From assembly GCF_003952025.1 (NCBI RefSeq), contig NZ_QXGI01000005.1, positions 1 to 64,000 on the forward strand: 64,000 nt of DNA. Reading direction: 5' to 3'. The translations under genes and the position numbers were made by a program. This document shows positions 50,579-60,584 of the stretch, one piece after another (position 1 is the stretch's first letter; every line of letters starts with the position of its first letter). The stretch comes from Bifidobacterium castoris (GTDB taxonomy: Bacteria; Actinomycetota; Actinomycetes; Actinomycetales; Bifidobacteriaceae). The notes beneath the pieces were generated by a model. The model searched no databases, had not been told where the DNA came from, and worked only from the letters and a program-made list of their open reading frames with translations.

Positions 50579-53143
50579 TCACTCGCCAGAGCCGCCATAT
50601 GCCGCCATACTGCTTGCGAGCATCCATCCTCCGCTTGCGAACGTGTCGTGTAAATCCAGACCGTTGGCTCGTTTGAGCTGGTACGCGCTTCCCGCATGAT
50701 CGCCATCATCATCCCAAGTGGGGTCGGTATCCATCCAGGTGCCGTCGATCTGCACGCGGTTCCACATATGAGACATCGCGTCTTTTGACTCGACGAAGCC
50801 GATCACCGTCAGCGATGTCAGCCCCACCTGATCGGCTATGGCGTCAAAGCAGGTCGCATATGACGCGCACACGCCTTTGCCGTCGAGCAGCACGCCACCG
50901 CCCCAGGACCTTGGATGGCGCGTGACCGCTTCGACGTAGCCGAGCTGTTTCGAGTCGTCGAAAGCCTCGTAATCGTATTCGGCCCTTGCCGCCAAGAGGT
51001 TCTCGATCTGTTTGACGCGATCGGCATCATTGTCCGCGTTGATCTCTTCGGCCGCGTCCATGACGGCGGTGTATAGCTCGTCGCGTCGCGTTTTCGCGTT
51101 TTCTGCGTATTCAACGACAAGCACAGAGCGATCGCCGTCGTTTCGGCAGTCAAAACGCATGCCGTCGGCGCCAGCGCCTCGCATAGCGTACAGATAGGCG
51201 TTTTGGCCGAGGGCCTCTTCCACGACCATATCAATGGTTGGCGCAGATGGCGACGAGGCGTATTCGCTGACATCGATACTCTCGTGCATGGCCAGCATGT
51301 TCTCGGCCACATAGCGCACATAAGGGGTCGAGCCGAAAGGTTTGTACTTCTCCACGCCGTTCTGGCCAAGCGGCTTGCTGTCGATGGCCTTGGCCTCGCC
51401 TACGGCTTTGACCAATGCGCTGTTGGCCAGGCCGGTCTTGGGCTCGCTGCGCTTGAACGCAGCGACCTGCTGGGAGTACTGGTGGTAATCCCCCTCGTCC
51501 TGGAAGAAGCGAAGATTGGTGAACCATGTGCCAGGAACCTTGCACTCGTATTCCTGCAAGCTACTGTCCTTGAGCGTGTCCTGGCTGCAATCCTCGTAGA
51601 TCTCATGCACATAGCCGTCAAGCATGGTGACGTAGTATTTGGCACGCATACGCTTGGTCTCATCGTTCAATGTGCCCCACGGCGTGCCGATCTTCACTAT
51701 GCTGTCAATCTTGCGGTTCGTCCATGTAGCCTCGCCAATGACGATGCTGGATTTCAGCGGCTCCAAAGACTTGGCGGCAACATAGGACTCGTGGTTGTCG
51801 TCATCGAGGGCAGTGACACCGATCCAGCCATTTGACACATCCATCTGGGGGTCGAACTGCGTCATGAATTTGTCCGCCAGCTCCTGGTCTCCACCGTAGA
51901 GCTCCTTGAGGTCGTAGTCACTGCAGTAAGCCTCGTCAAGATCGAGCTCCTTGGAAGCCTTGCAATGCATGGCGCCGTCCTCGCTCTGGGACACGAGCGA
52001 GCCTAGAGATCCGTTGCGCGTTGAGGATCTGTCATCCACCGTGCACTCCTTCTGGCCCAGTCCGCCGCATTTCTTGATGTCGTCGAACTCATCCATCCGG
52101 ATGGAGGTCTTGTCTGTGTCAACAAGGACCTTGTCCAGCATGAGGTCATGGGCGGTGTTTTGCTGGAAGACATGCAGTCGGTACCCTTTGGCGCCGGACA
52201 CTTTGTCCCATGAGATGCGCAGCACACCATCCTCTTCGACGGCGAGGACGAGGTTCTGCGGCGTGGCGACGTCGGCGCGCTGGCTGTCCTTGACCGTGAA
52301 ATAGGTGACGCGCGGCTTGGCGAGCTTGCCGCCGTTCTCGTCGCGCCATTGCACGAGCCAATATGCCGGGAATCCGGAGAAGCCGAGGTTCATTGACACG
52401 TCGCTCGACAGCCACGAATCGGTTGAGCCGTCCGGCTGGCTCACGCCGTGCATGCGCAGCGTCTCATGCTTCCGGTCAAAGGTGTGGCTCACCATTGCGG
52501 GCATGCTCAGCGTTGGATCGGTGTAGACGCAGAAAAACGAGCAGCCGTTGATCGTTGTGGATTTGGCGACGCCGTCAATGGCCTTGCTTGTGACGTGCAT
52601 TGTGAAGTCCTTGCTGTTGGCCACGTTCAGCATGGGTTTTTGCAGATCGTAATGCTCCGAGGTCAGCGTGGTGCCGTAGATCTCCTCAATATCTTTTGCA
52701 GACGGCGCAGAGTCTTTTGCAGACGGCGCAGAGTCGTTGCGCCTGAGGACGAGCGTCACCGTGACGGCCAGAACGACGGCCAGCACGGCGGCGATGACCG
52801 CGATAATCCAGCCGAACTTGCGCTTGGGTTGAGTCTGGATTGCGGCTGCCGTCGGTGTTGGGGCGGGTGCGGCTGGGTACAGCGTTGTCAGGTACGGGTT
52901 TTGCGGGCCGCGCTGGCTGTATTGGTTGTGTTGGCCGTACCAGTTGTTGTATTGGTTAGGCTGCGGTCCGTTCTGGGACTGGTTGGGATATGGTTGCGGC
53001 GCTGGCTGCGGCATACCTGAATGCGCTGGTTGAGCTGGTTGCGGCTGCTGCGTATGGAACTGGCTTGGCGGGATTGGACGACTCGGCTGTTGCGGCTCGC
53101 TACCGCCATGCGGACGGTCATCGTTGCGAAATTGCGGTGCCAT
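50579..53143 (-). CDS. membrane protein with FN3-like and transglutaminase-like domains (active-site Cys present)
   Basis: An 854-residue paralogue of the 47559 gene. Gln/Pro-rich cytosolic tail (1-110), TM helix (about 112-135), a short tandem repeat DSAPSAK (two 21-bp copies near 52700), FN3-like region (about 290-340, GVLRISWDKVSGAKGYRL), helical middle, and a C-terminal transglutaminase-like domain with catalytic Cys (GKGVCASYA, C759), His (MSHMWNRVQIDGTW) and Asp (DTDPTWDD). It lacks the C-terminal TM pair of the paralogue. Transglutaminase-like proteases can cleave or cross-link peptides; outside the cell this could process surface proteins or secreted substrates. It lies just downstream of the mycosin gene and a broken small gene. 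Confidence 0.75.
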   Translation of the reverse strand: MAPQFRNDDRPHGGSEPQQPSRPIPPSQFHTQQPQPAQPAHSGMPQPAPQPYPNQSQNGPQPNQYNNWYGQHNQYSQRGPQNPYLTTLYPAAPAPTPTAAAIQTQPKRKFGWIIAVIAAVLAVVLAVTVTLVLRRNDSAPSAKDSAPSAKDIEEIYGTTLTSEHYDLQKPMLNVANSKDFTMHVTSKAIDGVAKSTTINGCSFFCVYTDPTLSMPAMVSHTFDRKHETLRMHGVSQPDGSTDSWLSSDVSMNLGFSGFPAYWLVQWRDENGGKLAKPRVTYFTVKDSQRADVATPQNLVLAVEEDGVLRISWDKVSGAKGYRLHVFQQNTAHDLMLDKVLVDTDKTSIRMDEFDDIKKCGGLGQKECTVDDRSSTRNGSLGSLVSQSEDGAMHCKASKELDLDEAYCSDYDLKELYGGDQELADKFMTQFDPQMDVSNGWIGVTALDDDNHESYVAAKSLEPLKSSIVIGEATWTNRKIDSIVKIGTPWGTLNDETKRMRAKYYVTMLDGYVHEIYEDCSQDTLKDSSLQEYECKVPGTWFTNLRFFQDEGDYHQYSQQVAAFKRSEPKTGLANSALVKAVGEAKAIDSKPLGQNGVEKYKPFGSTPYVRYVAENMLAMHESIDVSEYASSPSAPTIDMVVEEALGQNAYLYAMRGAGADGMRFDCRNDGDRSVLVVEYAENAKTRRDELYTAVMDAAEEINADNDADRVKQIENLLAARAEYDYEAFDDSKQLGYVEAVTRHPRSWGGGVLLDGKGVCASYATCFDAIADQVGLTSLTVIGFVESKDAMSHMWNRVQIDGTWMDTDPTWDDDGDHAGSAYQLKRANGLDLHDTFASGGWMLASSMAAYGGSGE

Positions 53144-53188
53144 ACGTATCCGGCCTTTCTGTATAGATATGAAATGGAGGCTATCGTA

Positions 53189-53691
53189 TCAAATAAATGT
53201 TGACGGAACGCATATCACGGTCAGCGAAATGGCAGAGCCCTTCAACCAGCTCATTGTCACCGCCGACAAGTGCCCCTTGTTCTCATACTTGGCCTGCGCG
53301 TAGCAGTCAGCATAGCGGTAGATGAGCATCAGCACGAAAAAACCTACGACAATGGCAATCCAATAGAACGGCTTCTCGGATTGAGGGAATGCAGTAAAGA
53401 CAAAACGCGCCGATGATGATCAGTAGGACGACGGCATGCTTCACTCGCCGGCCAGCAAGGCTGGCCTCTTCTCCTTCAACTTGATCTCCCGTGCCGGCAA
53501 CGTTTTTACCCACCTGCAGCTCGTAGATGCTTGAATGCTCCAGCGCTTCGAAGTTATAGGCGAAGATGTCCGTACAAATCACCCTTATCCAACTCCACCG
53601 CCCACACCGACGGCGTCACCACCAACGCCACCGCCAACACCGCAACACACACGGCACGCATCCGCAAGCACATACGCTTCACCCTTGCCAT
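53189..53691 (-). pseudogene. small membrane protein gene with two single-base frameshifts
   Basis: From the ATG at 53691 (GGGAG upstream) a signal-peptide-like start (MARVKRMCLRMRAVCVAVLA) reads to a stop at 53554. Dropping one G in the GGG near 53582-53584 moves to the frame with EALEHSSIYELQVGKN and a TM segment (HAVVLLIIIGAF). Dropping one T in the TTTT near 53402-53405 moves to a third frame with a second TM (FYWIAIVVGFFVLMLIYRYA) and a stop at 53189. Corrected length is about 166 aa. Both breaks lie in single-base runs, so sequencing error, decay or slippage are all possible. Family unknown; its place after mycosin suggests a type VII accessory protein. Confidence 0.6.
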
Positions 53692-53713
53692 TGCTCCCAA
53701 CTTTTCCGCTCCG

Positions 53714-55342
53714 TCACCGGCCGGTTCTGCCGCCACGATAGACGACCATCAAAATGATGGACAACAGTCCCAGCACGAACGCCACGATGATCAACGCCCA
53801 TTCCCATACCGATTGTGCTGGAGTCTGCGATGACGCGGACGCATCCGAGGAAGCCCCCTGCGCCCCATCACTCTCATCAGAATCATGCAGATAGTCGTCC
53901 TCGGTGAACGAGCCCGGCTTGACCTCCTTGGGCACGAACTCATCCGCCTCATCCGCCGTCGCCGTCGCCGAATACTGCATGCAATCCGCACCGCCGTCCT
54001 TGCGGCACTGCTCCACCTTCGCCCACGCCGTCTTCTGACGCTCATACTCCACACCGACCTTCACCGCATCACGCTGCACATTGATCTTGTCGGGGAACGG
54101 CTGCGTATCCGCCCACAACGTCTTCTTCCAGATGGGGTCGGTGCGGTCGGTGTACATGCCCTGCGTCTCCTCATGCGCGTCGCTGTTGGTCACCGCCGCC
54201 TCCAACAGAGGGTTGATGTCCGGATACTGCGACGGATCCGTCGACAACAGCTTCGCCACATCAGGCTGCCCATACCCGTACCTGTGCTCCGGATCAAGCT
54301 TGCCCGCACCCCACGCATTATCCTTCGTCGAACGCACCAACGCCTGCAGAATCTGATTACCCGTCGCATCAGGCCACTTCTGCATCGCCAACGCCACATA
54401 CCCCGCCACCATCGACGCCCCCAACGAATTACCCCTACCGTTCGCATCCAACTCCTTGGGATCGGACCAGTCGGGAATGGCGACGTCCACACCCGGAGCC
54501 ACCAGCGACACGTTGCCGTCCTTCGTATCCGACGGCCCTTCGCTCAACTTGCCTTCCGGACCCACAGCGCTCACCGTCACCGTGCCGGGGAAATACGTCA
54601 TATCCATCGGCTCGCCCACCAGATCATCGGCACCCGGCAAAGTCGTGTTCGACCTCGCGTTCACGATGATCACGCCCTTGCGCAACGCCTTGACATACGT
54701 GTCCACATCCGGATCCTGCATTGAAGTAAATGACATGTTCACCACACGCGCACCATCATCAACCGCCGCCGATAACACATCCTTCAGCTTTATCGCACGA
54801 TTAGTATCGGTCACACAGGTTGCATCGTTTAGTGAGGAACTCGATCTGGAGATGCCAACAGGATACGAAGTGACGCTCGCGTCCGGGGCCACGCCCACCA
54901 TGCCCGGATTGCCGTCATAGCCCTTGCCCGACCCCACGATCATGGCCGCCGCTTCCGTGCCATGCGTCGACAGAATGCCTGACGAACTCTTTTTCGATGG
55001 ATCTTCCACCGTCAACACCACAACCAAATCCGAGTCCGCATGGCATCTCGTGGCGCTATTCGGCAGAACGAGCCTGTAGGACATGTCCGCATCCGCCAAC
55101 GCCGGATAATCCGATACCACATCCGAATCCAGCACCGCGATCTTCACACCCTTGCCCGTAATCCCCTGAGCCCACGCATCACGCACACCCGTATCGTCGA
55201 TGTACCACAAACCAGCCTCACCAGCCGACGCCTGCACACACGGCACCAACACCAACACAACAGCCGCCACAAAGGCGCACACCGCCACCAAACCACGACG
55301 CCACCACGCCGCACGCAGCATGCCATCACCCTCATCCACCAT
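53714..55342 (-). CDS. mycP: mycosin-type subtilisin-like serine protease (type VII secretion)
   Basis: A membrane-anchored S8 protease, 542 aa, homologous in layout to mycosins of ESX loci, which process or gate type VII secretion. Signal peptide (about 15-40), catalytic Asp (IAVLDSD, D72), His (STHGTEAA, H127), Ser (SLGASMVAG, S310), and a C-terminal TM helix (about 512-534) with a short positive tail. The Ser motif lacks the usual Pro (GxSMAxP). GAAGGAATC lies before the ATG. It follows eccC by 65 bases. Gene symbol by analogy with ESX loci. Confidence 0.85.
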   Translation of the reverse strand: MVDEGDGMLRAAWWRRGLVAVCAFVAAVVLVLVPCVQASAGEAGLWYIDDTGVRDAWAQGITGKGVKIAVLDSDVVSDYPALADADMSYRLVLPNSATRCHADSDLVVVLTVEDPSKKSSSGILSTHGTEAAAMIVGSGKGYDGNPGMVGVAPDASVTSYPVGISRSSSSLNDATCVTDTNRAIKLKDVLSAAVDDGARVVNMSFTSMQDPDVDTYVKALRKGVIIVNARSNTTLPGADDLVGEPMDMTYFPGTVTVSAVGPEGKLSEGPSDTKDGNVSLVAPGVDVAIPDWSDPKELDANGRGNSLGASMVAGYVALAMQKWPDATGNQILQALVRSTKDNAWGAGKLDPEHRYGYGQPDVAKLLSTDPSQYPDINPLLEAAVTNSDAHEETQGMYTDRTDPIWKKTLWADTQPFPDKINVQRDAVKVGVEYERQKTAWAKVEQCRKDGGADCMQYSATATADEADEFVPKEVKPGSFTEDDYLHDSDESDGAQGASSDASASSQTPAQSVWEWALIIVAFVLGLLSIILMVVYRGGRTGR

Positions 55343-55407
55343 AATCCGATTCCTTCTCTTCGCCTTAGCTAGTTTCTGTTCAATTCACAATCCCGCACGT
55401 GCCGTTT

Positions 55408-58400
55408 TCAGTCACGCAACGGCGTGTAGGCGAGCTGTGCGACGAAGAGCCCCTCGTCTCGTGTGACGACCTGTGCGCGTCCCGGAACGGCGCGCTTCGG
55501 CTTGACGCGACCGATCAGCTGCCCCTCGTTCGGGTCACCGGAAAGTAGGATGCCCGGCATGCCCAGATCCTGACACGCCTGAATGACCGGGTCATACATC
55601 GCACGGCTCGCGCCGCCGGTGCGGCGGGTGAGGATCACATGCAGACCCACATCGGCCGCCTGCGCGAGGAATGGCACGAGCGGGCGCAGCGGATTGCCTG
55701 ATGACGTGGAGACCAGATCGTAGTCGTCCACGAGCACATACACTTCCGATCCCGTCCACCAGGAACGGTTCCGCAGCTGTTCCGCCGTCAGATCCGGGCC
55801 GGGCATGCGCGTCTTGAGGAAGGCCGCCAAATCCTCAAAACTCTTTTGGGCCATTTCCGCGTTCGTCAGATACGCGCCCAGATGGGAATCTGGAATCTGG
55901 GCAAGATTCGCCCGTCGGTAATCGACCATGAAGATCTTCGCCTTGCCATCCGGATAGCTCCGCTCGATTTCATGAATCATCAGGCGCAGGAACGAAGACT
56001 TACCTGACTTCGATTCGCCTAACAAGTAGCAATGGGGTTCAGCATTGAAGTTGAACAAAACGGGAGCAAGATTGTTCTCGTCCACGCCAATGGTCATGAC
56101 GCCACGAGACAATGCCCTGTCGGCGTTCTCCATGCCCACGATTCGTTCGATGTAGGAGGTGTAGTCCAATTTGGTCGGCAACAACATGAGCTTGGGGCCC
56201 TGCCGACCATTCCACGCGTCATGCACCTTCGCGATGAGATCGGCGATTCCGTTCGACACGGTCTTCGGATCATCATCGCCATCGATGCGAGGCAATGCGG
56301 CCATCATGTGCAGCCGGTCGACGCTCACGCCACGACCGGGCATATCCTTCGGCACTGTCGAGGCCACTTTCCTATCGATCTGCGAATCGCTCGGCTCACC
56401 CAGCCGCAGTTCAAGCTTCGTGCCAATCAGATCGGCGATGTTCGCACGGATCTCCATCCAACGGTTCGCGCTGAGCAGCACATGCACGCCATAGGTGAGG
56501 CCGCGCGCCACGATCTGCTGCACCTTTGGTTCGAGTTCCTCGTAGTCGGCGCGGAAGTTGCCCCAACCGTCGATGACGAGGAACACGTCACCATAGCCGT
56601 CATCGATCTTCCCGGCGTCACGCAGGCGCCGATATGTATCCATACTGTCGATCCGCTGCTGCTTGAAGAACCGCTCGCGCAGGTCGATGATGCCACCGAT
56701 CTGCGCAAGGGTGCGCCGAACGCGCTCCTCCTCATTGCCGGAAGCGACGCCGCTGACATGTTCCAGATCAGTGAAGGCCGTGAAGGTGCCGCCACCACAG
56801 TCGACGATGAAGAACTGCGTCTCCAATGGCGTATGCGACAGCGCCAACGACATGACGATCGTGCGCAGCATCATGCTCTTGCCGCTCAACGGACCGCCGA
56901 CAACGGCCATATGGCCGCCCGCACCGGAGAAGTCAACAGCCATGACGTCGCGTCGCTGTTCACGCGGGCGATCCTCAAGCGCACATGGAGCCAGCAACGT
57001 TCCTCGCTTACGCCAACTCGGCGAAATCAATCCCAGACCCTCAACGACCTGCAGATCCGGCATGAACTCATTGAGCGTGTTCGGCGTAACCAGCGGCGGC
57101 AGCCATACCTGATGTGCCGGCGTGCCCTTGCCGCGCATCTGCTCGACGGCGTACTGGAACGTCGTCATATCCCCACCAAGCCCATCCGGTACACCTGATA
57201 CATACGACGCACGGAACCGCGACATCGTACCGTCCGGCTTCTTGAGATAGCCGATGCCCGGCAGGCTCGGCAGCTCGAAGGCGTCCGTCACACCGAGCAC
57301 GGCGCGCGACTCGCTCGCCGAGAACGTCTTCAGACCGATGCGGTAGGACAGATGCTCGTCAAGGCCACGCAGCTTGCCCTGCTCAAGACGCTGCGACGCG
57401 ATGAGCAGATGGATGCCGAGCGAACGGCCCACCGCGCCGATGCGCACGAACGACTGCACGATGTCCGGCTTCGCCTTCATCAGCTCCGAGAACTCATCCA
57501 CCACCACGACAAGCGACGGCAACGGCTTGAGGTCGCCCCGACCCCCGTTGACGCGCAGATCCTCGTATTCGGTGATGTTCGCCAAATTGCCGGCATCACG
57601 CAGCAATTCCTGGCGACGGTTGATCTCACCGTCCAAAGCGTCCTCCATACGGTCGACGAGCGACGCCTCACGTCCGAGATTCGTGATGATCGAAGAAATA
57701 TGCGGCATGCCGTCCATGCCGGCGAAGGTCGCGCCGCCCTTGAAATCGATGAGCACGAAATTGAGCTGATCGGGAGAATGGCTCAAGGCGAGCGAAAGCA
57801 CCAACGTGCGCAGCACCTCCGACTTGCCCGAACCGGTCGCGCCGACGAGCACGCCGTGCGGACCCATGCCGCGCTGACCCATCTCCTTGATGTCCAGCAT
57901 CGCCGTCGTCAGATCGTCATGCAGTCCGATCGGCACATTAAGGCGATCACGCCCGGTGCGATACCCCCACATACTCGCGAAATCAATGTGGCGAATGTCC
58001 TCGATGCCCAGCAAGTCAGGCAGCTCGGAAGATTTTCTACGGCTCTTCGCACCTTGGCCATCATTGCGTTCCTCGGCTTCAGATTCAACCATCGCCACGT
58101 TCAGGCGCTGCGCCACCACTGCCGCTTCTTCCATGGACAAAGCATCCGGTTGGAGAACTATCGGCTCCATCGCGGTGGAGCACAACTCGATGACATCGCG
58201 GTCATGGGTCTCAAGGGCATTGAGCCCTTCCTCCACCGAAGAGGCGGAGAAATGCACACGAAGCACATTGTTCGATTCCAGCTCCCCCCACGATGCGGGC
58301 ATGTCGATGACGGTCACGCCTTCAAAACCGCCTTCATCGAAGAGAATCGTCTCCTTGGAAAGCACATCCAGATCAAAACCATCATTGACGACCAGGACGT

Positions 58401-59334
58401 GCGCATCCGCATCGTTGGGATTGCCCGTGAAACGTCCGCGTTCGGTAATCGACGCCCCCACCAATTCATCCACCTCATGCGGATTGGTCGTCATGAGCAC
58501 CGGATCTCCAATGCCATGCCGACAGTCCTGATCCACAGCAACGTGCGGCAGTGTTCGTGCCCATTCCCATTCGTCCATGCGCTTCGGCGTGGCAACGATC
58601 ACAATACGCAAATCCTGCGGCGCATGCCAGACAGCCGCCTGACAGATCAAGGCCCGCACGAACGATGTGCATGGCCCCAAATCACCAAGCACCTCTATGC
58701 GCTTGTACGAACGAACATCATGTGCGTAAGGCACATTCCTCAAATTCATATGCGACATCATGAACCGCTGAGACGCCGAGGCCGAAACAGGATCGAGCTG
58801 CGCGAGCGGTGGAAGCTCGGGGGCCTCCAACCGTATGCATAACGGTTCTTCGCGCACGCCGAAACGCAGCGTCATGAAATCATCGTCGGTGCGCATCCTC
58901 TCCCACCGGCGTCCCTCTTCTTCGGCGACGCCCGCCAAGGCCGTGGGTGCGGGGGCCGTCCACAGCGCGGCATTGCGCTGACGTTTCCCGGCCGAACGCA
59001 CCGTCTTGCGCAGATCGGCCAGATACGTCAGATAATCCCTCCTCGCCGCAGTCAGTTTCGCATTGCGCTGCATCCGTTGCCGCATGCCGTTCACCGCGAC
59101 GAATCCCAATGACGACACCATGAACATGCCGCCGGTCAGCAGACCCGTCAACCCGGAATTCGTCATGAGCATCATGACGATCGAGCTCACTGCGCCCAGC
59201 ATGGGCACCAACGAAGTCAGTAGCGTGTTCACACCGTCACTGGGTTCGAGTTCCGGCGGCACCTGCAGCACCACTTTTCCGTGCGGCACGCGCGGAGCGT
59301 CCAATCGCTCATGCCGCGTCGTCTCATCGCTCAT
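55408..59334 (-). CDS. eccC: EccC-type FtsK/SpoIIIE ATPase of type VII secretion
   Basis: The motor ATPase of the ESX-like machine, 1308 aa, with EccCa and EccCb fused. Two TM helices near residues 30-80 are followed by three P-loop ATPase domains: GATGSGKSE (about 503), GGPLSGKSM (about 816) and GESKSGKSS (about 1110). Walker B carries the catalytic Glu only in the first (VVVDEFSE); the second (VIDGWGN) and third (VDDYDL) lack it, matching what is known for EccC, where domains 2 and 3 mainly regulate and bind EsxB-type substrates. The ATG at 59334 overlaps the stop of the RDD-FHA gene (ATGA), so the two are translationally coupled. Gene symbol by homology. Confidence 0.93.
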   Translation of the reverse strand: MSDETTRHERLDAPRVPHGKVVLQVPPELEPSDGVNTLLTSLVPMLGAVSSIVMMLMTNSGLTGLLTGGMFMVSSLGFVAVNGMRQRMQRNAKLTAARRDYLTYLADLRKTVRSAGKRQRNAALWTAPAPTALAGVAEEEGRRWERMRTDDDFMTLRFGVREEPLCIRLEAPELPPLAQLDPVSASASQRFMMSHMNLRNVPYAHDVRSYKRIEVLGDLGPCTSFVRALICQAAVWHAPQDLRIVIVATPKRMDEWEWARTLPHVAVDQDCRHGIGDPVLMTTNPHEVDELVGASITERGRFTGNPNDADAHVLVVNDGFDLDVLSKETILFDEGGFEGVTVIDMPASWGELESNNVLRVHFSASSVEEGLNALETHDRDVIELCSTAMEPIVLQPDALSMEEAAVVAQRLNVAMVESEAEERNDGQGAKSRRKSSELPDLLGIEDIRHIDFASMWGYRTGRDRLNVPIGLHDDLTTAMLDIKEMGQRGMGPHGVLVGATGSGKSEVLRTLVLSLALSHSPDQLNFVLIDFKGGATFAGMDGMPHISSIITNLGREASLVDRMEDALDGEINRRQELLRDAGNLANITEYEDLRVNGGRGDLKPLPSLVVVVDEFSELMKAKPDIVQSFVRIGAVGRSLGIHLLIASQRLEQGKLRGLDEHLSYRIGLKTFSASESRAVLGVTDAFELPSLPGIGYLKKPDGTMSRFRASYVSGVPDGLGGDMTTFQYAVEQMRGKGTPAHQVWLPPLVTPNTLNEFMPDLQVVEGLGLISPSWRKRGTLLAPCALEDRPREQRRDVMAVDFSGAGGHMAVVGGPLSGKSMMLRTIVMSLALSHTPLETQFFIVDCGGGTFTAFTDLEHVSGVASGNEEERVRRTLAQIGGIIDLRERFFKQQRIDSMDTYRRLRDAGKIDDGYGDVFLVIDGWGNFRADYEELEPKVQQIVARGLTYGVHVLLSANRWMEIRANIADLIGTKLELRLGEPSDSQIDRKVASTVPKDMPGRGVSVDRLHMMAALPRIDGDDDPKTVSNGIADLIAKVHDAWNGRQGPKLMLLPTKLDYTSYIERIVGMENADRALSRGVMTIGVDENNLAPVLFNFNAEPHCYLLGESKSGKSSFLRLMIHEIERSYPDGKAKIFMVDYRRANLAQIPDSHLGAYLTNAEMAQKSFEDLAAFLKTRMPGPDLTAEQLRNRSWWTGSEVYVLVDDYDLVSTSSGNPLRPLVPFLAQAADVGLHVILTRRTGGASRAMYDPVIQACQDLGMPGILLSGDPNEGQLIGRVKPKRAVPGRAQVVTRDEGLFVAQLAYTPLRD

Positions 59335-60584
59335 GCGCGCGTTCCCTTTCTTGACGTCGCGATGCTGCAACCGACATCCCCCAGTGAAATCCTGGTGCCG
59401 CTGCTGATTTCCGTTCTGACATGGGCGTCAAGACGCTTTTCCTCCCCATCGCAAATGACTTGGGTGCCGTTAGTACTGCCCAAATCGGTCAGCCAAATCC
59501 GTCCGTTCTCAATCTCCATGCGCACATGGTTGCGTGAGACCGTACCGGTGTCGTCCTTGACCGGGATGAGCATATCCCCAGCGGACTGTTTCTGTGGTTT
59601 ACGGCCCAGCACAATCGTTGCAGACGATGCCAACGGGATGCCCTGCGCATTCTCGAAGAACAACAACAGTTGCGGGGTTTGTGCCGCCGAAGCGACGTCC
59701 CCAGCCGGGCGACTCGGCAAATCCGGCACCATCAAGCGGGCATGTGCCCGTCGCTCGCCGGTCGGCTTTTTCTCAGCCGCAATTGGACTGCGCCCATGCT
59801 TACCAGCTTTTCCGGCAATGTTCGGCATCCGGCCTTCAGGCACAGATGCCGTAGGCGCCACAGGTGCCGGTGGCACAGCGATTGGTGCCACAGGAACCGC
59901 CGGCGCAGGCATATCTGGACGATAAGACGACGCTGCATGCTTCGCGACGGCTTGCGGGAATTCGTGCTGTGACCGTTCAGCCATCGCCATGACCTGACGG
60001 TTCACCGCCGAGTCGCGGTGCTGGGCGTCAGGAACCAGCCGCATATCCAACGAATCGTCGGCTGCGGACACATCGGCATGTCCAGCGGGTCCCCGCATGG
60101 TTCGTTCCACTGACACCAACGATGCATCATGCACGTCCACGATCACGATGCCGGCAAGTCGCTCCGCCCATCCTTGCTTGCCGTCTTTCGAAAACAGCGG
60201 CGAGGCAAACGCGACCAGCAGACCGATGACAGGAATGCATCCACACCCCATCAATACGAGGTATTTGATCGTGATGCGCCTCATTCCAGCGGGCATCACG
60301 CCTGCAGCAGGTTGCACCAAGCCATCAGCGCGGACGGACCGAAGCCCCATCAGCGCCTTTGACGGCGTAGCGCCTCGCGTCCCTTCCACAATCGCCATAA
60401 GCACGACGCACTGGAATGCCCAAAGCGCCGTAAGGGCCACGTTCCGCGTCAGAAGATAGACGGCAACGGAGGTCACGGCAAGCAGCAGAAGATCGATGAA
60501 CGCCGCAGCACATTGCCGGCTCGCGGACGCCGCGCCATAACGCGTCATGAGCAATCTCTCGCCGTCCGACTGTCGAGGCAACAT
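59331..60584 (-). CDS. RDD-FHA membrane protein of the type VII locus
   Basis: A 417-residue membrane protein: an N-terminal RDD-type domain with four TM helices (about 10-140; ASASRQCAAAFIDLLLLA, GMRRITIKYLVLMGCG), a long Pro/Ala/Val-rich linker, and a C-terminal FHA domain (about 330-410) with GRK, SRNHVR and LGSTNGTQV motifs that bind phosphothreonine. Suggests control of secretion by Ser/Thr phosphorylation. Its ATG at 60584 overlaps the EccD stop (TGATG) and its stop overlaps the eccC start, so it sits tightly between two core secretion genes. GAGGAGG lies upstream. Such RDD-FHA proteins are typical of bifidobacterial and some other actinobacterial type VII loci. Confidence 0.85.
   Translation of the reverse strand: MLPRQSDGERLLMTRYGAASASRQCAAAFIDLLLLAVTSVAVYLLTRNVALTALWAFQCVVLMAIVEGTRGATPSKALMGLRSVRADGLVQPAAGVMPAGMRRITIKYLVLMGCGCIPVIGLLVAFASPLFSKDGKQGWAERLAGIVIVDVHDASLVSVERTMRGPAGHADVSAADDSLDMRLVPDAQHRDSAVNRQVMAMAERSQHEFPQAVAKHAASSYRPDMPAPAVPVAPIAVPPAPVAPTASVPEGRMPNIAGKAGKHGRSPIAAEKKPTGERRAHARLMVPDLPSRPAGDVASAAQTPQLLLFFENAQGIPLASSATIVLGRKPQKQSAGDMLIPVKDDTGTVSRNHVRMEIENGRIWLTDLGSTNGTQVICDGEEKRLDAHVRTEISSGTRISLGDVGCSIATSRKGTRA

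Noticed and set aside
53307-53582. The 91-residue frame as an intact gene
   Set aside because: It starts inside the signal-peptide frame and ends abruptly after one TM; the natural continuation lies in another frame, so a frameshifted gene explains it better.
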